A stretch of 64,000 bases of DNA from Phycisphaerae bacterium (GTDB lineage: Bacteria > Planctomycetota > Phycisphaerae > Phycisphaerales > UBA1924), in NCBI GenBank assembly GCA_030432255.1, contig JAUIHS010000013.1:55693-119692 (forward strand). The letters run 5' to 3'. How positions within the stretch are numbered: position 1 is the stretch's first letter; every line of letters begins with the position of its first letter. A program made the translations under genes and the position numbers. The notes beneath the pieces were generated by a model. The model was not told the DNA's origin. It made no database searches and saw only the letters and a program-made list of their open reading frames with translations. Below, piece by piece: positions 1 to 8,117 of this stretch.

Positions 1-301
1 AATCGCGCTTGGTCACACCGACATACGTCAGTTCGTCCGCGGTCGGATTGGTGGTTGCGGGCCGGCTGTCGTAGATCACCTCATCGGAGGGCTCTGATCT
101 GAAGTCCCCGAGGGCCCGGTCGTCGGAGACTGCGGGGACGGGTGCTTCGGGGATGACCCGTTGACTGCTCTCGCGCATGACGCGTTCGAGTTTCCGGTCG
201 ATCGCACGCATCGAGGCGCACCCCGTCAACAGCGAACCGATCAGCAGGGTCAGCAGCGCTGACACCCACCATCCGCCGGAACCGAAACGTCTTTTTCGCA
301 T
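1..301 (-). CDS. Partial lipoprotein, N-terminal part only
   Basis: Reading the minus strand from the ATG at 301 gives an open frame of about 100 codons that runs off the left edge of the window. The protein begins MRKRRFGSGG, has a hydrophobic stretch (residues about 12-26), then the lipobox LLTGC followed by ASM. It is therefore an exported lipoprotein with the modified Cys near residue 28. After the lipobox it is charged and low in hydrophobic residues, ending at TYVGVTKRD. The part present contains no recognisable domain, so the function is unknown; an outer-membrane or periplasmic role is inferred only from the lipobox. Confidence 0.6.
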   Translation of the reverse strand, partial: MRKRRFGSGGWWVSALLTLLIGSLLTGCASMRAIDRKLERVMRESSQRVIPEAPVPAVSDDRALGDFRSEPSDEVIYDSRPATTNPTADELTYVGVTKRD

Positions 302-449
302 TGGCTCTGCCTCGTGCATGGGGCGGTGAGTGTAACAACACGACCCGAACTCCGTTGATACATCCTCGGGGCGCGCCTACCCTTCTCTTCGCAGTTCAAC
401 CCACGTCAAATACCAACCATTCCCTTACTTCGCGAGTCCAGCCCGAAGC

Positions 450-3173
450 ATGCCTATCTCACACGACGCCCAGGCCTTCACCATCGACGGACGACGCACC
501 CGACTCGTCTCCGGCGCCCTGACCCCCTCGCGCATCCCGCGCGACGAGTGGAACGATCGCATACACGACGCCCGCATGGCCGGACTCAACTGCATCGAGG
601 TCGTCACCCACTGGGCGCGGCACGAACCCTGGCCGGATGCACTCAACTTCGAGGGCCAGAACGACATCGCCGAGTTCCTCCGCTGCATCCAGCGGCACGG
701 CCTCCTCGCCATCCTGCGCGCCGGACCCTTCGTCAACAACGGGCTCGACCTCGGCGGACTCCCCGCCTGGCTCCTTCCCCGTGAAGACTGCCGCCTCCGT
801 GCCGCCGACGAGGCGTGGTTCACCCACGCCAACAACTACCTCGCTGAACTCGCGAAGCACGTGGCCCCGCTTCAGCGCACGCGCGAGCCCCACGCGCCCC
901 TCGTTGCGGTGCAGGTCGAACACGAATGGCAGTGCGGTGACGATGACATGGCCGAGGCCGCTCTCGCACCCTTCGGCCGCGCCCTGCGCGAGTCCGGCAT
1001 CGACGTGCCCATCATCAATCGCGATAACCTCTACCACGCGCCGGTCATCGCCGGTATCGAAGGCTGGAGCGACCACGACACGCCCCACGCCATCACCCGG
1101 CAGCTTCACTTCCTGGCCCCCGACAAGCCGCGGCTCCTCCTCGGCGTGAGGCCCGGCCAGCCCGACGTCTGGGGGCGACGCACGCCGACCACTGAGCCGC
1201 GAGACATCTTCCGACACCTGGCCGAAGCACTCGCCGCCGGCGCGCAGGTCAACATCGACCCCTTCTTCGCCGGTACTGCTTTCGGCTTCGACGCCGGACG
1301 CCTCGCCTCCGAGCCCGATGCGTGGCTCACCCCCGACACCTCGCCCGGCGGCGCCCTTCTCACCCACGACGGACGTTTTGGAGAACACGCGCTCGCCGCG
1401 CGACGCATCTGCACTTTCGCCACGAGTTTCCATCGCACCTTCTGCAGCATCGATCCCGACGATCAGCCCGTCGTCGCTGCGCCCCACGATGATGCCTCCG
1501 TCAGTGTGATCCCGTCGCGGGGCCGACAGGGCTCGATCGTCTGGATCATTGCCCCGCGCAAGGGCGCGCCGAAGTCGATTGCCCTCACCCTTGCCGATGG
1601 TGATACCACGGAGGTGCACCTCCCCACCGACGGCGTCGCCTGGCCGCTCATTGATGTGCACCTCTTCGAACGAACCACGCTCGATCTCTGCACGCTCAAT
1701 GCCCTCGCACTCGTCGGGCGAACGCTGATCGTCTACGGCCGTGCCGGGACCAGCGGCACCATCTCGATCAACGGCGCGCCTGCGACCTTCGACGTGCCTC
1801 GCGGCCGGTCCACCACCATCGAGGAACACGAAGGCGTCACGCTTGTCATCTGCAACGAGCAGAGCATCGATACGACGTGGCATCACAACGGCACTGTCTT
1901 TGTCGGTGTCAGCGGCATCACGCCCGACGGTGAGCCCATCCCTCACCCTCAGCATCGCACCTGCCAGCGCATTGACCGGGAGACTGCGCCGCAGCGGATC
2001 CGGATGGCGGGCGACAAGTCCGCGGGCACGCCGCGACTGCGGACGTGGTCCGTCGCCGGCACTGACACCTGGATCGACGGCAGCAGCGATCGTTTTGTTC
2101 GCATCGACGCCCCTGGCGACCTTCCGGCCATGGGCTGCAACCAGGGTTATGCGTGGCTCCGCGCCACCTTCCGCTCCACCGCCACCCGCACCCTCAAGGC
2201 CAGCGCCCTCACCACCGGCGACCGGGTCGGCCTTTATCTCGACGGCAAGTGCATCGACATCCTCGGCTTCGGACCCGGCGCTTCGGGCACTGCCGTCAAG
2301 ATCCCCACGAAACGGCGCGATCACACGGTCACTGCGCTCGTCGACCAGTTCGGCCGACCCTGCGACGGCAACAATCTCAATACGCCCGATGGTCTTCGGG
2401 GGCACCTCCTCGAACTCGAGGCCATCAAGACCTCGGCGCCGAAATCCGTCAAGGCGCCGACGCTTCGCCTCCTCGACACCCGGTCCCCCCTCTTCGGCGT
2501 CGACGGTCATGATCACACCGACGAACACCGTCTCACGTGGAAGTTCACGTACCGCAAGAAAGCAGACGTCATTCTTGAAGTCGATCCACTTCCCACCTTC
2601 TGTGTCCTCGTGATCAACGATGAAGCCGTCGATGTCATCGCGCCGCACCAGCGGCGATTCATCACGCTCGCCGCGGCGGACCTCAAGCGTGGCGACAACG
2701 TGCTCCAGCTTGCGCCCCTCGGTGCGCTGGATGAACACGGGAGCGCCCTCAAGGCCGCGCTGCGCATCAACTTCGTTGCGAGCGCGATCTCCGAGAAGTG
2801 GGAATGGTCATTCGCGGAGTGGGAGGCGCCGGCCGATGAGGCGTTCATCGATATCGCGACTGCCGACATGACGCCGCGAAAGCAGGCCCACCGCAAGGGT
2901 CGTCCGGCGTGGTGGCGGACGTCCTTCCACGCGTCCGCCGACAGCCCGCGTCTTGCGCTGGATCTCGCCTCGATGTCCAAGGGCCAGATCTTCCTGAACG
3001 GCGTCAACTTCCGCCGCTACTTCGTTGCGACGCACGACGGCGCCACCCTCGACTCCACGGACACCGTGCACCTCCCCCCCACGATGCTGCGGCACGACGA
3101 GCCCAACGACCTCCTCATCTTCGACGAGCACGGCTTTGCGCCGACGAAGGTGAAGCTGACGGCGGTGAAGTAA
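450..3173 (+). CDS. GH35 beta-galactosidase-like protein with altered catalytic motifs
   Basis: A 907-residue protein whose first 350 residues follow the (beta/alpha)8 barrel of glycoside hydrolase family 35: RDEWNDRI (31-38), GLNCIEVVTHWARHEP (45-60), LRAGPFVNNGLDLGGLPAWL (89-108) and FFAGTAFGF. Family members remove terminal beta-galactose from oligosaccharides. The motif holding the acid/base reads VEHEW (156-160) where the family has (V/I)ENEY, so the Glu (159) is kept but the Asn before it is His. The stretch where the nucleophile Glu is expected reads LLLGVRPGQPDVWG, with Gly about 232 at the Glu position. The C-terminal half looks like beta-sandwich domains. No signal peptide is evident, so it is probably cytoplasmic. 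Activity on beta-galactosides is doubtful. Confidence 0.75.
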   Translation: MPISHDAQAFTIDGRRTRLVSGALTPSRIPRDEWNDRIHDARMAGLNCIEVVTHWARHEPWPDALNFEGQNDIAEFLRCIQRHGLLAILRAGPFVNNGLDLGGLPAWLLPREDCRLRAADEAWFTHANNYLAELAKHVAPLQRTREPHAPLVAVQVEHEWQCGDDDMAEAALAPFGRALRESGIDVPIINRDNLYHAPVIAGIEGWSDHDTPHAITRQLHFLAPDKPRLLLGVRPGQPDVWGRRTPTTEPRDIFRHLAEALAAGAQVNIDPFFAGTAFGFDAGRLASEPDAWLTPDTSPGGALLTHDGRFGEHALAARRICTFATSFHRTFCSIDPDDQPVVAAPHDDASVSVIPSRGRQGSIVWIIAPRKGAPKSIALTLADGDTTEVHLPTDGVAWPLIDVHLFERTTLDLCTLNALALVGRTLIVYGRAGTSGTISINGAPATFDVPRGRSTTIEEHEGVTLVICNEQSIDTTWHHNGTVFVGVSGITPDGEPIPHPQHRTCQRIDRETAPQRIRMAGDKSAGTPRLRTWSVAGTDTWIDGSSDRFVRIDAPGDLPAMGCNQGYAWLRATFRSTATRTLKASALTTGDRVGLYLDGKCIDILGFGPGASGTAVKIPTKRRDHTVTALVDQFGRPCDGNNLNTPDGLRGHLLELEAIKTSAPKSVKAPTLRLLDTRSPLFGVDGHDHTDEHRLTWKFTYRKKADVILEVDPLPTFCVLVINDEAVDVIAPHQRRFITLAAADLKRGDNVLQLAPLGALDEHGSALKAALRINFVASAISEKWEWSFAEWEAPADEAFIDIATADMTPRKQAHRKGRPAWWRTSFHASADSPRLALDLASMSKGQIFLNGVNFRRYFVATHDGATLDSTDTVHLPPTMLRHDEPNDLLIFDEHGFAPTKVKLTAVK

Positions 3174-3208
3174 GGACTTCGGTACCGCAAGTCTCGGGTG
3201 ACTTGATC

Positions 3209-3214
3209 TACAAT
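3209..3214 (+). promoter_or_regulatory. -10 box TACAAT, leaderless promoter
   Basis: TACAAT ends 6 nt before the ATG at 3221, so transcription would start at or next to the start codon. No Shine-Dalgarno sequence precedes the ATG. Confidence 0.5.
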
Positions 3215-3220
3215 GCGATC

Positions 3221-3994
3221 ATGCCGACTCATCTGACACGGATCGTGTGCCTTGCGTTCAGCCTGCTCTTCGCGGCCTCCACGACGTCGGGCGACACACT
3301 TCGCAGCAACCGGCATGGCTACACGATCGACATGCCTGAGGGCTGGACCCGGATTCCACCGGAAGTCATCCAGGAGGTCTTCGATGTCATGCTCGACGAG
3401 TCATCGCAGAATCGGATTGTCTTCGACCTGGGCACTCAGCCTGCTGATGCGGAGTGGCTCGACTACCCGTACGCGCTTGTCCAGGTGCAGAACTACCGGG
3501 CAATGGGTTTGGATCGCCAGATCACGGTCGATGATTTCGAACGGGTGGTCAGTGAACTCACAGGCGGGAATGCCGCACAGAACGTCGGCGACCGAATGCG
3601 CGACGATTACCGTGACATGATGAGTGATATCAAGATTGGCGAGGTGCAACTTGACGTCCCGAATCGGCGATACACATGGAGCCTTGATACCGAAGTCCAG
3701 GGCGTCGGCCCCGTTCGCGCCGTGACAGCAGGTCACTTCGGACGCGATGCCATGATTCAGGTTGGCTTCTACTGCAAGCGGGATGAGTGGGAACAGCACC
3801 ACGATGCGGCCATTCACATCATCGAGAGCTTCGAGTTTGACACCGACAGGGTTTTCGACTCCCGACCTGCCGGCCGTAACGCAGCATCGCAGCGTGCCGG
3901 CGGAATCCCCGTGCGCCCACTGATCTTCTTCGCGATGGGCGGCACGCTGATCGGGCTCTTCCTGTTCCTCGTCTACCGCACCTTCAAATCCTGA
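3221..3994 (+). CDS. Secreted, C-terminally membrane-anchored protein of unknown function
   Basis: A 257-residue protein. The open frame extends further upstream, but the ATG at 3221 is chosen because it starts a clear signal peptide (MPTHLTRIVCLAFSLLFAAS, cleavage near TTSG) and sits 6 nt after a TACAAT box. The exported part begins with HGYTIDMPEGWTRIP, typical of small 'PsbP-like' or DUF-type secreted domains. A single membrane segment follows near the end (LIFFAMGGTLIGLFLFLVY), finishing RTFKS. The topology is therefore an extracytoplasmic domain with a short cytoplasmic tail. I do not recognise a family with certainty. It lies 47 nt downstream of the GH35-like gene but has its own promoter. 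Confidence 0.65.
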   Translation: MPTHLTRIVCLAFSLLFAASTTSGDTLRSNRHGYTIDMPEGWTRIPPEVIQEVFDVMLDESSQNRIVFDLGTQPADAEWLDYPYALVQVQNYRAMGLDRQITVDDFERVVSELTGGNAAQNVGDRMRDDYRDMMSDIKIGEVQLDVPNRRYTWSLDTEVQGVGPVRAVTAGHFGRDAMIQVGFYCKRDEWEQHHDAAIHIIESFEFDTDRVFDSRPAGRNAASQRAGGIPVRPLIFFAMGGTLIGLFLFLVYRTFKS

Positions 3995-4066
3995 GCGACC
4001 TCCACCCCCAACTCAGACCTCCCGGGGGCGACTCCTCCGAAGACCCCGCACCCCGCTTCCCGAACC

Positions 4067-4072
4067 TATAAT
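4067..4072 (+). promoter_or_regulatory. -10 box TATAAT, leaderless promoter
   Basis: A perfect consensus TATAAT ends 6 nt before the ATG at 4079 of the dehydrogenase gene. This is the clearest example of the leaderless arrangement in the window. Confidence 0.6.
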
Positions 4073-4078
4073 CTCCCC

Positions 4079-5185
4079 ATGACCACAGCGACGTCACACA
4101 CCACCTCAACCATGCGCGCGCTCGTCAAGGCGCGCCCCGAAGCCGGACTCGACTTCGATCCCGCACGTCCGCTCCCGCAGGGATCGCATGGGCGGCGCGG
4201 CGAGCCGGGGCCGCGTGAGGTTCTGATACGTGTCCACATGGCCGGCGTCTGCGGTACGGACAAGCACATCTGGGAGTGGGACGAATGGGCTTCGGGGCGC
4301 ATTCCCGTCGGCATCGTGACCGGTCACGAGTTCGTCGGCATCGTCGAGCGCATCGGCAGCGCGGTCGAGCGGGTTGAGGTCGGCCAGCGCGTCAGCGCCG
4401 AGGGGCACATCACGTCCGGCATCGACTACAACAGCCGCACCGGCAACGCGCACATCGCGCGGGACATGCAGATCCTCGGTGTCGATCGCGATGGCTGCTT
4501 CGCCGACTATGTCATCGTCCCCGAGGAGAATGTCTGGCTCCTGCACGATGACATCCCCGATCACTACGGCGCCGTCCTCGACCCCCTCGGGAACGCCGTT
4601 CATACCGTCATGAGCGCCGATGTCTCGACAAAGACCGTGCTCATCACCGGCGTCGGCATGATCGGCCTGATGTCGGTGCCCGTCGCCCGCGCCGCCGGCG
4701 CCGCTCGCATCTTCGCGGTCGATACCAATCCCCACCACCTCGACCTCGCACGCAAGCTCGGGGCTGAGCAGACCTTCCTCGTCGGACAGGATGACAACTG
4801 GGTCGAGACGATCCGTGCCGAGACTCGCGGCGACGGCGTCGACGTTCTCCTCGAAATGTCCGGCGCCCCGCCGGCCATCGACGCCGGATTTGATGCACTG
4901 AGGCGGGGCGGCACCGCCGCGATCCTCGGCATTCCGCGAGAGCCGATGCGCTTTGACCTGACGAATCACATCATCTTCAAGGGATCGACGGTCATCGGCG
5001 TCAACGGGCGTCGCATGTGGGAGACGTGGTACCAGATGGAGAATCTCCTTCTGAGCGGCCGCGTGAAACTCGACGACATCATCACCCACACGATGCCCAT
5101 CGAAGCGTACGCGACGGCCTTCGACCTGCTCCTGCAGAACAAGGCATTGAAGATCGTGCTCGATATCAACGGCCCGACGAGGTAG
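4079..5185 (+). CDS. tdh: L-threonine 3-dehydrogenase-like zinc alcohol dehydrogenase
   Basis: A 368-residue medium-chain dehydrogenase that follows Escherichia coli Tdh closely: HMAGVCGTDKHIWEWDEWA, GHEFVG, DPLGNAVHT, GVGMIGLMS (nucleotide-binding loop), LEMSGAPPA and GRRMWETWYQM. Tdh oxidises L-threonine to 2-amino-3-oxobutyrate with NAD+. The catalytic zinc ligands Cys58, His83 and Glu84 are present. The four cysteines that bind structural zinc in Tdh align with Ser113, Asp116, Ser119 and Ala127, so that site is gone. Residues 1-15 are extra relative to E. coli Tdh. No kbl gene (2-amino-3-ketobutyrate CoA ligase) is adjacent, so threonine as substrate is likely but not proven. Confidence 0.85.
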   Translation: MTTATSHTTSTMRALVKARPEAGLDFDPARPLPQGSHGRRGEPGPREVLIRVHMAGVCGTDKHIWEWDEWASGRIPVGIVTGHEFVGIVERIGSAVERVEVGQRVSAEGHITSGIDYNSRTGNAHIARDMQILGVDRDGCFADYVIVPEENVWLLHDDIPDHYGAVLDPLGNAVHTVMSADVSTKTVLITGVGMIGLMSVPVARAAGAARIFAVDTNPHHLDLARKLGAEQTFLVGQDDNWVETIRAETRGDGVDVLLEMSGAPPAIDAGFDALRRGGTAAILGIPREPMRFDLTNHIIFKGSTVIGVNGRRMWETWYQMENLLLSGRVKLDDIITHTMPIEAYATAFDLLLQNKALKIVLDINGPTR

Positions 5186-5260
5186 TTGGACGAGGGGGTT
5201 TGGCGTCGTCGTGCTGTTCTTCCGATTGGCAGCGCAGTGGTTCCTCGTTTTGTGTGCTGT

Positions 5261-5293
5261 TCTGTCCACTGCCGGGACGGCAGCGGCACCGGG
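5261..5293. repeat. Diverged hairpin copy of the interspersed repeat family
   Basis: The segment CCACTGCCGGGACGGCAGCGG folds into a short hairpin and is followed by CACCGGG. It resembles the CACTGCTC-GGA-GAGCAGTGGCACCG hairpin found at 21398, 19740 and 16685. It lies between two convergent genes and might act as a bidirectional transcript end. Confidence 0.45.
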
Positions 5294-5304
5294 TTGAGGG
5301 CTGG

Positions 5305-6006
5305 CTATCGAAGGGCGATCACCACGAGGGCTCGGACGCCGTCGCGCCAGCCGATCTTTTTTCCCTCGGCATAGGTGCGGCCTGAGTAGCTCACCGGCAC
5401 TTCGTAGATGCGGAGGCGCTGGTCATTCAGTCGCATCCGGCTGAAGCGGGCGATCAGTTCGGGTTCGATGCCGAAGCGCTTTTCTTTCAATGCCAACTGC
5501 TTCGCGACTTCGATGCGGAACGCCTTCGTGCAGCACTCGATGTCCGTGAGGTTCAGGTTGGAGCGGATGTTGCAGCACAACGTGATGAGGCGGTTGGCGA
5601 CGTAGTGCCAGTAGTACAGCACGCGATGTGTCTGGCCCAGGAAGCGCGAGCCGATCACCACGTCCGCCCGGCCGTCGAGAATCGGGTCCAGCACCGCGAT
5701 GTGGTCCGCAGGGTCGTACTCCAGGTCGGCATCGTGGATCATCACGATGTCACCTTCGGCATGCTCCAGCCCGGTTGCGATCGCGGCTCCCTTGCCCCGG
5801 TTCTCCTCGTGACGCACCAGGCGCACCTGCTTGTGCCGGTTCATCAGTCGCTGGAGGATCTCACCGCTTCCATCGCGCGAACCGTCGTCCACGCAGAGCA
5901 CACTTCGCTCGACGCCATCGGGAAGGGGTGCCGCGAGGAGCGCCTCGACGGCGGCTTCCACCGTGGCCTTTTCGTTGTAGACGGGGACAATGACAGTGAC
6001 GAGCAT
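5305..6006 (-). CDS. GT2 glycosyltransferase, dolichyl-phosphate mannose synthase-like
   Basis: A 233-residue family 2 glycosyltransferase with a GT-A fold. It starts LVTVIVPVYNEKATVEAAV, then has VDDGSRDGS (nucleotide-sugar binding), NRGKGAAIATGL, the metal-binding DADLEYDP and VVIGSRFL. The later FRIEVAKQLALKEKRFGIEP segment is typical of the DPM1-like branch, which transfers a sugar from a nucleotide donor to a polyprenyl phosphate. There is no C-terminal membrane domain, so it is a soluble or peripheral enzyme. It ends convergently with tdh. The ATG at 6006 follows TACCTT by 6 nt. Confidence 0.85.
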   Translation of the reverse strand: MLVTVIVPVYNEKATVEAAVEALLAAPLPDGVERSVLCVDDGSRDGSGEILQRLMNRHKQVRLVRHEENRGKGAAIATGLEHAEGDIVMIHDADLEYDPADHIAVLDPILDGRADVVIGSRFLGQTHRVLYYWHYVANRLITLCCNIRSNLNLTDIECCTKAFRIEVAKQLALKEKRFGIEPELIARFSRMRLNDQRLRIYEVPVSYSGRTYAEGKKIGWRDGVRALVVIALR

Positions 6007-6012
6007 GCCGTC

Positions 6013-6018
6013 AAGGTA
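6013..6018 (-). promoter_or_regulatory. -10 box TACCTT, leaderless promoter
   Basis: On the minus strand TACCTT ends 6 nt before the ATG at 6006 of the GT2 gene. Confidence 0.45.
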
Positions 6019-6044
6019 GCAGCGCTATTCGTTGTGTGGGGGTC

Positions 6045-6521
6045 TCAGGCTGCGTCTGCCGCCGCATCGTTCTGATCGGCATCGGGCGCGTAGGGTCCCG
6101 CCTCGCCTCCGAAGCAGGGCATGGCGGCCTTCATGATGTCGCGCCACGTCACGATTCCGACGAGCGCATCGGTGTGGTCCACCACCACCAGGCAGGAGAA
6201 CCCGGAGTCGAGGAGCATCCCGACGGCGACGGCCACCGGGTATTCCGGCTTGATCGTGGAGGGTGCCCGCGACATGATCTGATGGGCGCGCTTGTTCAGG
6301 CTTGCCCGGTCCGACGAGCGCTCGCTCATCGTCCCGATGTATGGACTCAGGGCCTGAAGGACATCGCGATCGGAGATGATTCCGGCGAGGCGTCCGTCGT
6401 CATCGATGACCGGCAGGTGGTGGATGTGCCACTCTTCGAGGCGGTTGCGGACTGTTTGAAGGCTGTCATCGAGCGTGGCCGTCCTGACGCCTTCGGTCAT
6501 GATGTCCGCGATGCAGAGCAT
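6045..6521 (-). CDS. Tandem CBS-domain protein
   Basis: About 158 residues consisting of two CBS domains. The first reads IADIMTEGVRTATLDDSL...HHLPVIDDDGRLAGIISDRDV, the second IMSRAPSTIKPEYPV...CLVVVDHTDALVGIVTWRDI. CBS pairs bind adenine nucleotides and usually sense energy charge. No catalytic domain is attached, so it is a free-standing regulator. The start is uncertain: the ATG at 6521 begins right at the domain, while an in-frame ATG at 6572 would add 17 residues but leave only 29 nt to the divergent HIT gene. The C-terminal tail is Ala/Asp-rich. Confidence 0.8.
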   Translation of the reverse strand: MLCIADIMTEGVRTATLDDSLQTVRNRLEEWHIHHLPVIDDDGRLAGIISDRDVLQALSPYIGTMSERSSDRASLNKRAHQIMSRAPSTIKPEYPVAVAVGMLLDSGFSCLVVVDHTDALVGIVTWRDIMKAAMPCFGGEAGPYAPDADQNDAAADAA

Positions 6522-6588
6522 GTTGAGAGAATCGGCATTCGGATGTCGTGAGGTGAGTCGGTTCTCCTCCATCACCAAGGAATGGCCG

Positions 6589-6594
6589 TAGACT
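6589..6594 (+). promoter_or_regulatory. -10 box TAGACT, leaderless promoter
   Basis: TAGACT ends 7 nt before the ATG at 6602 of the HIT gene. No Shine-Dalgarno sequence is visible. Confidence 0.4.
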
Positions 6595-6601
6595 GGTGGG
6601 C

Positions 6602-7192
6602 ATGGCCACTCCCGACCCACCCCCCCCAACCGGGCCCCTGTCGCTCCACGCACCGTGGCGCCGTTCTTACATGGACCTGCTCAAGCAGCAGAACGAGGAA
6701 CGCAGGGCGGACGCCGCGGCGACTCCACCCGCCCACTGCTTCCTGCGCGACTACTGGCTCCATCCGGATGCTGACGCCGCGAATCACGTGATCGTGCGGA
6801 CCGGAAACGCGGGGACCGGCACCGGCGGACTGATCATGCTCAACCGATACCCGTACGCCAATGGCCACCTGCTGGTCGCGCTGGGCGAGGGGCGGCCGCG
6901 GCTGCTGGACTACACCGAAGGGGAGCGTGCGGAGTTGTGGTCACTGGTCGACCTCGCGGTGCTCCTGTGCGAGCGGACGCTGGAGCCCCAGGGCGTGAAC
7001 GTCGGGATCAACCAGGGTGAAGCGGCGGGCGCCGGTGTGCCGGCGCACCTGCATGTGCACATCGTGCCGCGCTGGCACGGCGACACCAACTTCATCACCG
7101 CGGTGGGCCAGGTGCGCGTGATCCCGTCAGCGCTGGAGGCGATGGCGGCGCGCTACCGGGATGAGTGGAAGGCGCTGGGTTTCGAAGTGTGA
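6602..7192 (+). CDS. HIT-family hydrolase/phosphorylase
   Basis: A 196-residue HIT-superfamily protein with the histidine triad H149-L-H151-V-H153 in VPAHLHVHIVPRW. Other family marks are LNRYPYANGHLLVA and NVGINQGEAAGAGVPAHLH. The domain architecture matches the bacterial AP-4-A phosphorylase/HIT branch, which cleaves dinucleoside polyphosphates or nucleoside phosphoramidates using the middle histidine. About 45 residues precede the HIT domain and include a Pro-rich start. The ATG at 6602 is preferred over 6596 because of the -10 box. The stop is 7 nt from the convergent lipoprotein gene. Confidence 0.85.
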   Translation: MATPDPPPPTGPLSLHAPWRRSYMDLLKQQNEERRADAAATPPAHCFLRDYWLHPDADAANHVIVRTGNAGTGTGGLIMLNRYPYANGHLLVALGEGRPRLLDYTEGERAELWSLVDLAVLLCERTLEPQGVNVGINQGEAAGAGVPAHLHVHIVPRWHGDTNFITAVGQVRVIPSALEAMAARYRDEWKALGFEV

Positions 7193-7199
7193 CGGCGCG

Positions 7200-7880
7200 T
7201 CACCGCTTCCGACTGGACTGCTGGTACTCGGACCATTCCTTGTCATTGGCGATGTCGGCGACTTCTTCCTGCCGCTGCGATGCGACGTCGTAGTAGAAGT
7301 AACGGGTGCTGCCGCGATACTTCGTGCGGAAGTGGATCCGGTCGGCGTCCTTGATGAACGAAAAGGGGACACGGACTCTGAATTCGCCCTTGGAATTGAG
7401 TTGAGTGGAGCCGTCGGCTGCATTGGACTCTGCCCCGGGGACGTAGTCATCGAGGAAGAGCTTGGCGCCGCTGGGGGTCGGCTTGATGAAAATGGTTGCT
7501 GTGCTTCCGCTCTCCGCCTTGGAACTGACGTACTTCAGCGAGATGATCACGCCATCGTTCGCGGCGATCTGTGTGCCCTTGGCATTCCGGATCGCCGAGA
7601 TCTGGTTGTGCCAGCGCGCGAGTTCCTGGCTGAGTTCCTCCACATCGAAGGTCTCGTTCAATCTGAGCGGCAGGCGGTAGGTCAGGGAAGTGCCGGTCTG
7701 CTCCGCGTTGCTCATGCCTCGCCTGATGTCGTCCACTTCGTCGTCAGGAATCGAGGTGAAGGTGGCGGTGAGCGATGGGGCGCGGAGGCCCTTGTCGGTG
7801 GTGGTGGTGCCGCAACCGGTGAGCAGCGGCAGGCTGAGCAGGGCGGCAGTGACAGCTGCGATGAGTCGGGTCGGGTGCAT
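7200..7880 (-). CDS. Lipoprotein of unknown function
   Basis: A 226-residue exported lipoprotein. The signal peptide MHPTRLIAAVTAALLSLPLL is followed by the lipobox LLTGC. The start is supported by AGGAGG 10 nt upstream of the ATG at 7880. The middle part (TIFIKPTPSGAKLFLDDYVPG, then GEFRVRVPFSFIKDADRIHFRTKYRG) looks like a PEGA-like or beta-sandwich domain. The C-terminus is polar and charged (QRQEEVADIANDKEWSEYQ). I cannot assign a family. Convergent with the HIT gene; divergent from glmS across 237 nt. Confidence 0.65.
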   Translation of the reverse strand: MHPTRLIAAVTAALLSLPLLTGCGTTTTDKGLRAPSLTATFTSIPDDEVDDIRRGMSNAEQTGTSLTYRLPLRLNETFDVEELSQELARWHNQISAIRNAKGTQIAANDGVIISLKYVSSKAESGSTATIFIKPTPSGAKLFLDDYVPGAESNAADGSTQLNSKGEFRVRVPFSFIKDADRIHFRTKYRGSTRYFYYDVASQRQEEVADIANDKEWSEYQQSSRKR

Positions 7881-8117
7881 GGGGTGGGGTCCTCCTGGAA
7901 GCTGGAACCGTACAACATGAAAGGCCCCTCATCCTACCGTGAAGGGGGGAGGCATGCGGCAGCGGCTGAGCGAGTGCCATCTGTTCATATTCTGTGTGGA
8001 TGCGATGATGGAGTGCCGATGAAGAGGCAGTGACGCAGAACCCGCCGCGGCGGGATAACGTAAGCACTTCATTGGTGCTTTCGCGAGACCCTGAGCCACC
8101 GGAGCGGACGAACCCTC
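7881..8117. other. Divergent intergenic region upstream of glmS
   Basis: It contains the palindrome CCCGCCGCGGCGGG (8041-8054), a possible -10 TAACGT (8056-8061) for glmS, and a small hairpin AAGCAC...GTGCTT (about 8062-8080) in the presumed glmS leader. I looked for a glmS ribozyme and saw none. No gene is present. Confidence 0.4.

Noticed and set aside
459..2738. A 759-codon open frame on the minus strand opposite the GH35-like gene
   Set aside because: It is a high-GC shadow of the real gene: no domain, biased composition, and the plus strand has clear GH35 motifs.
8041..8117. glmS ribozyme/riboswitch upstream of glmS
   Set aside because: The leader is short and shows only small hairpins; none of the conserved ribozyme core was seen.
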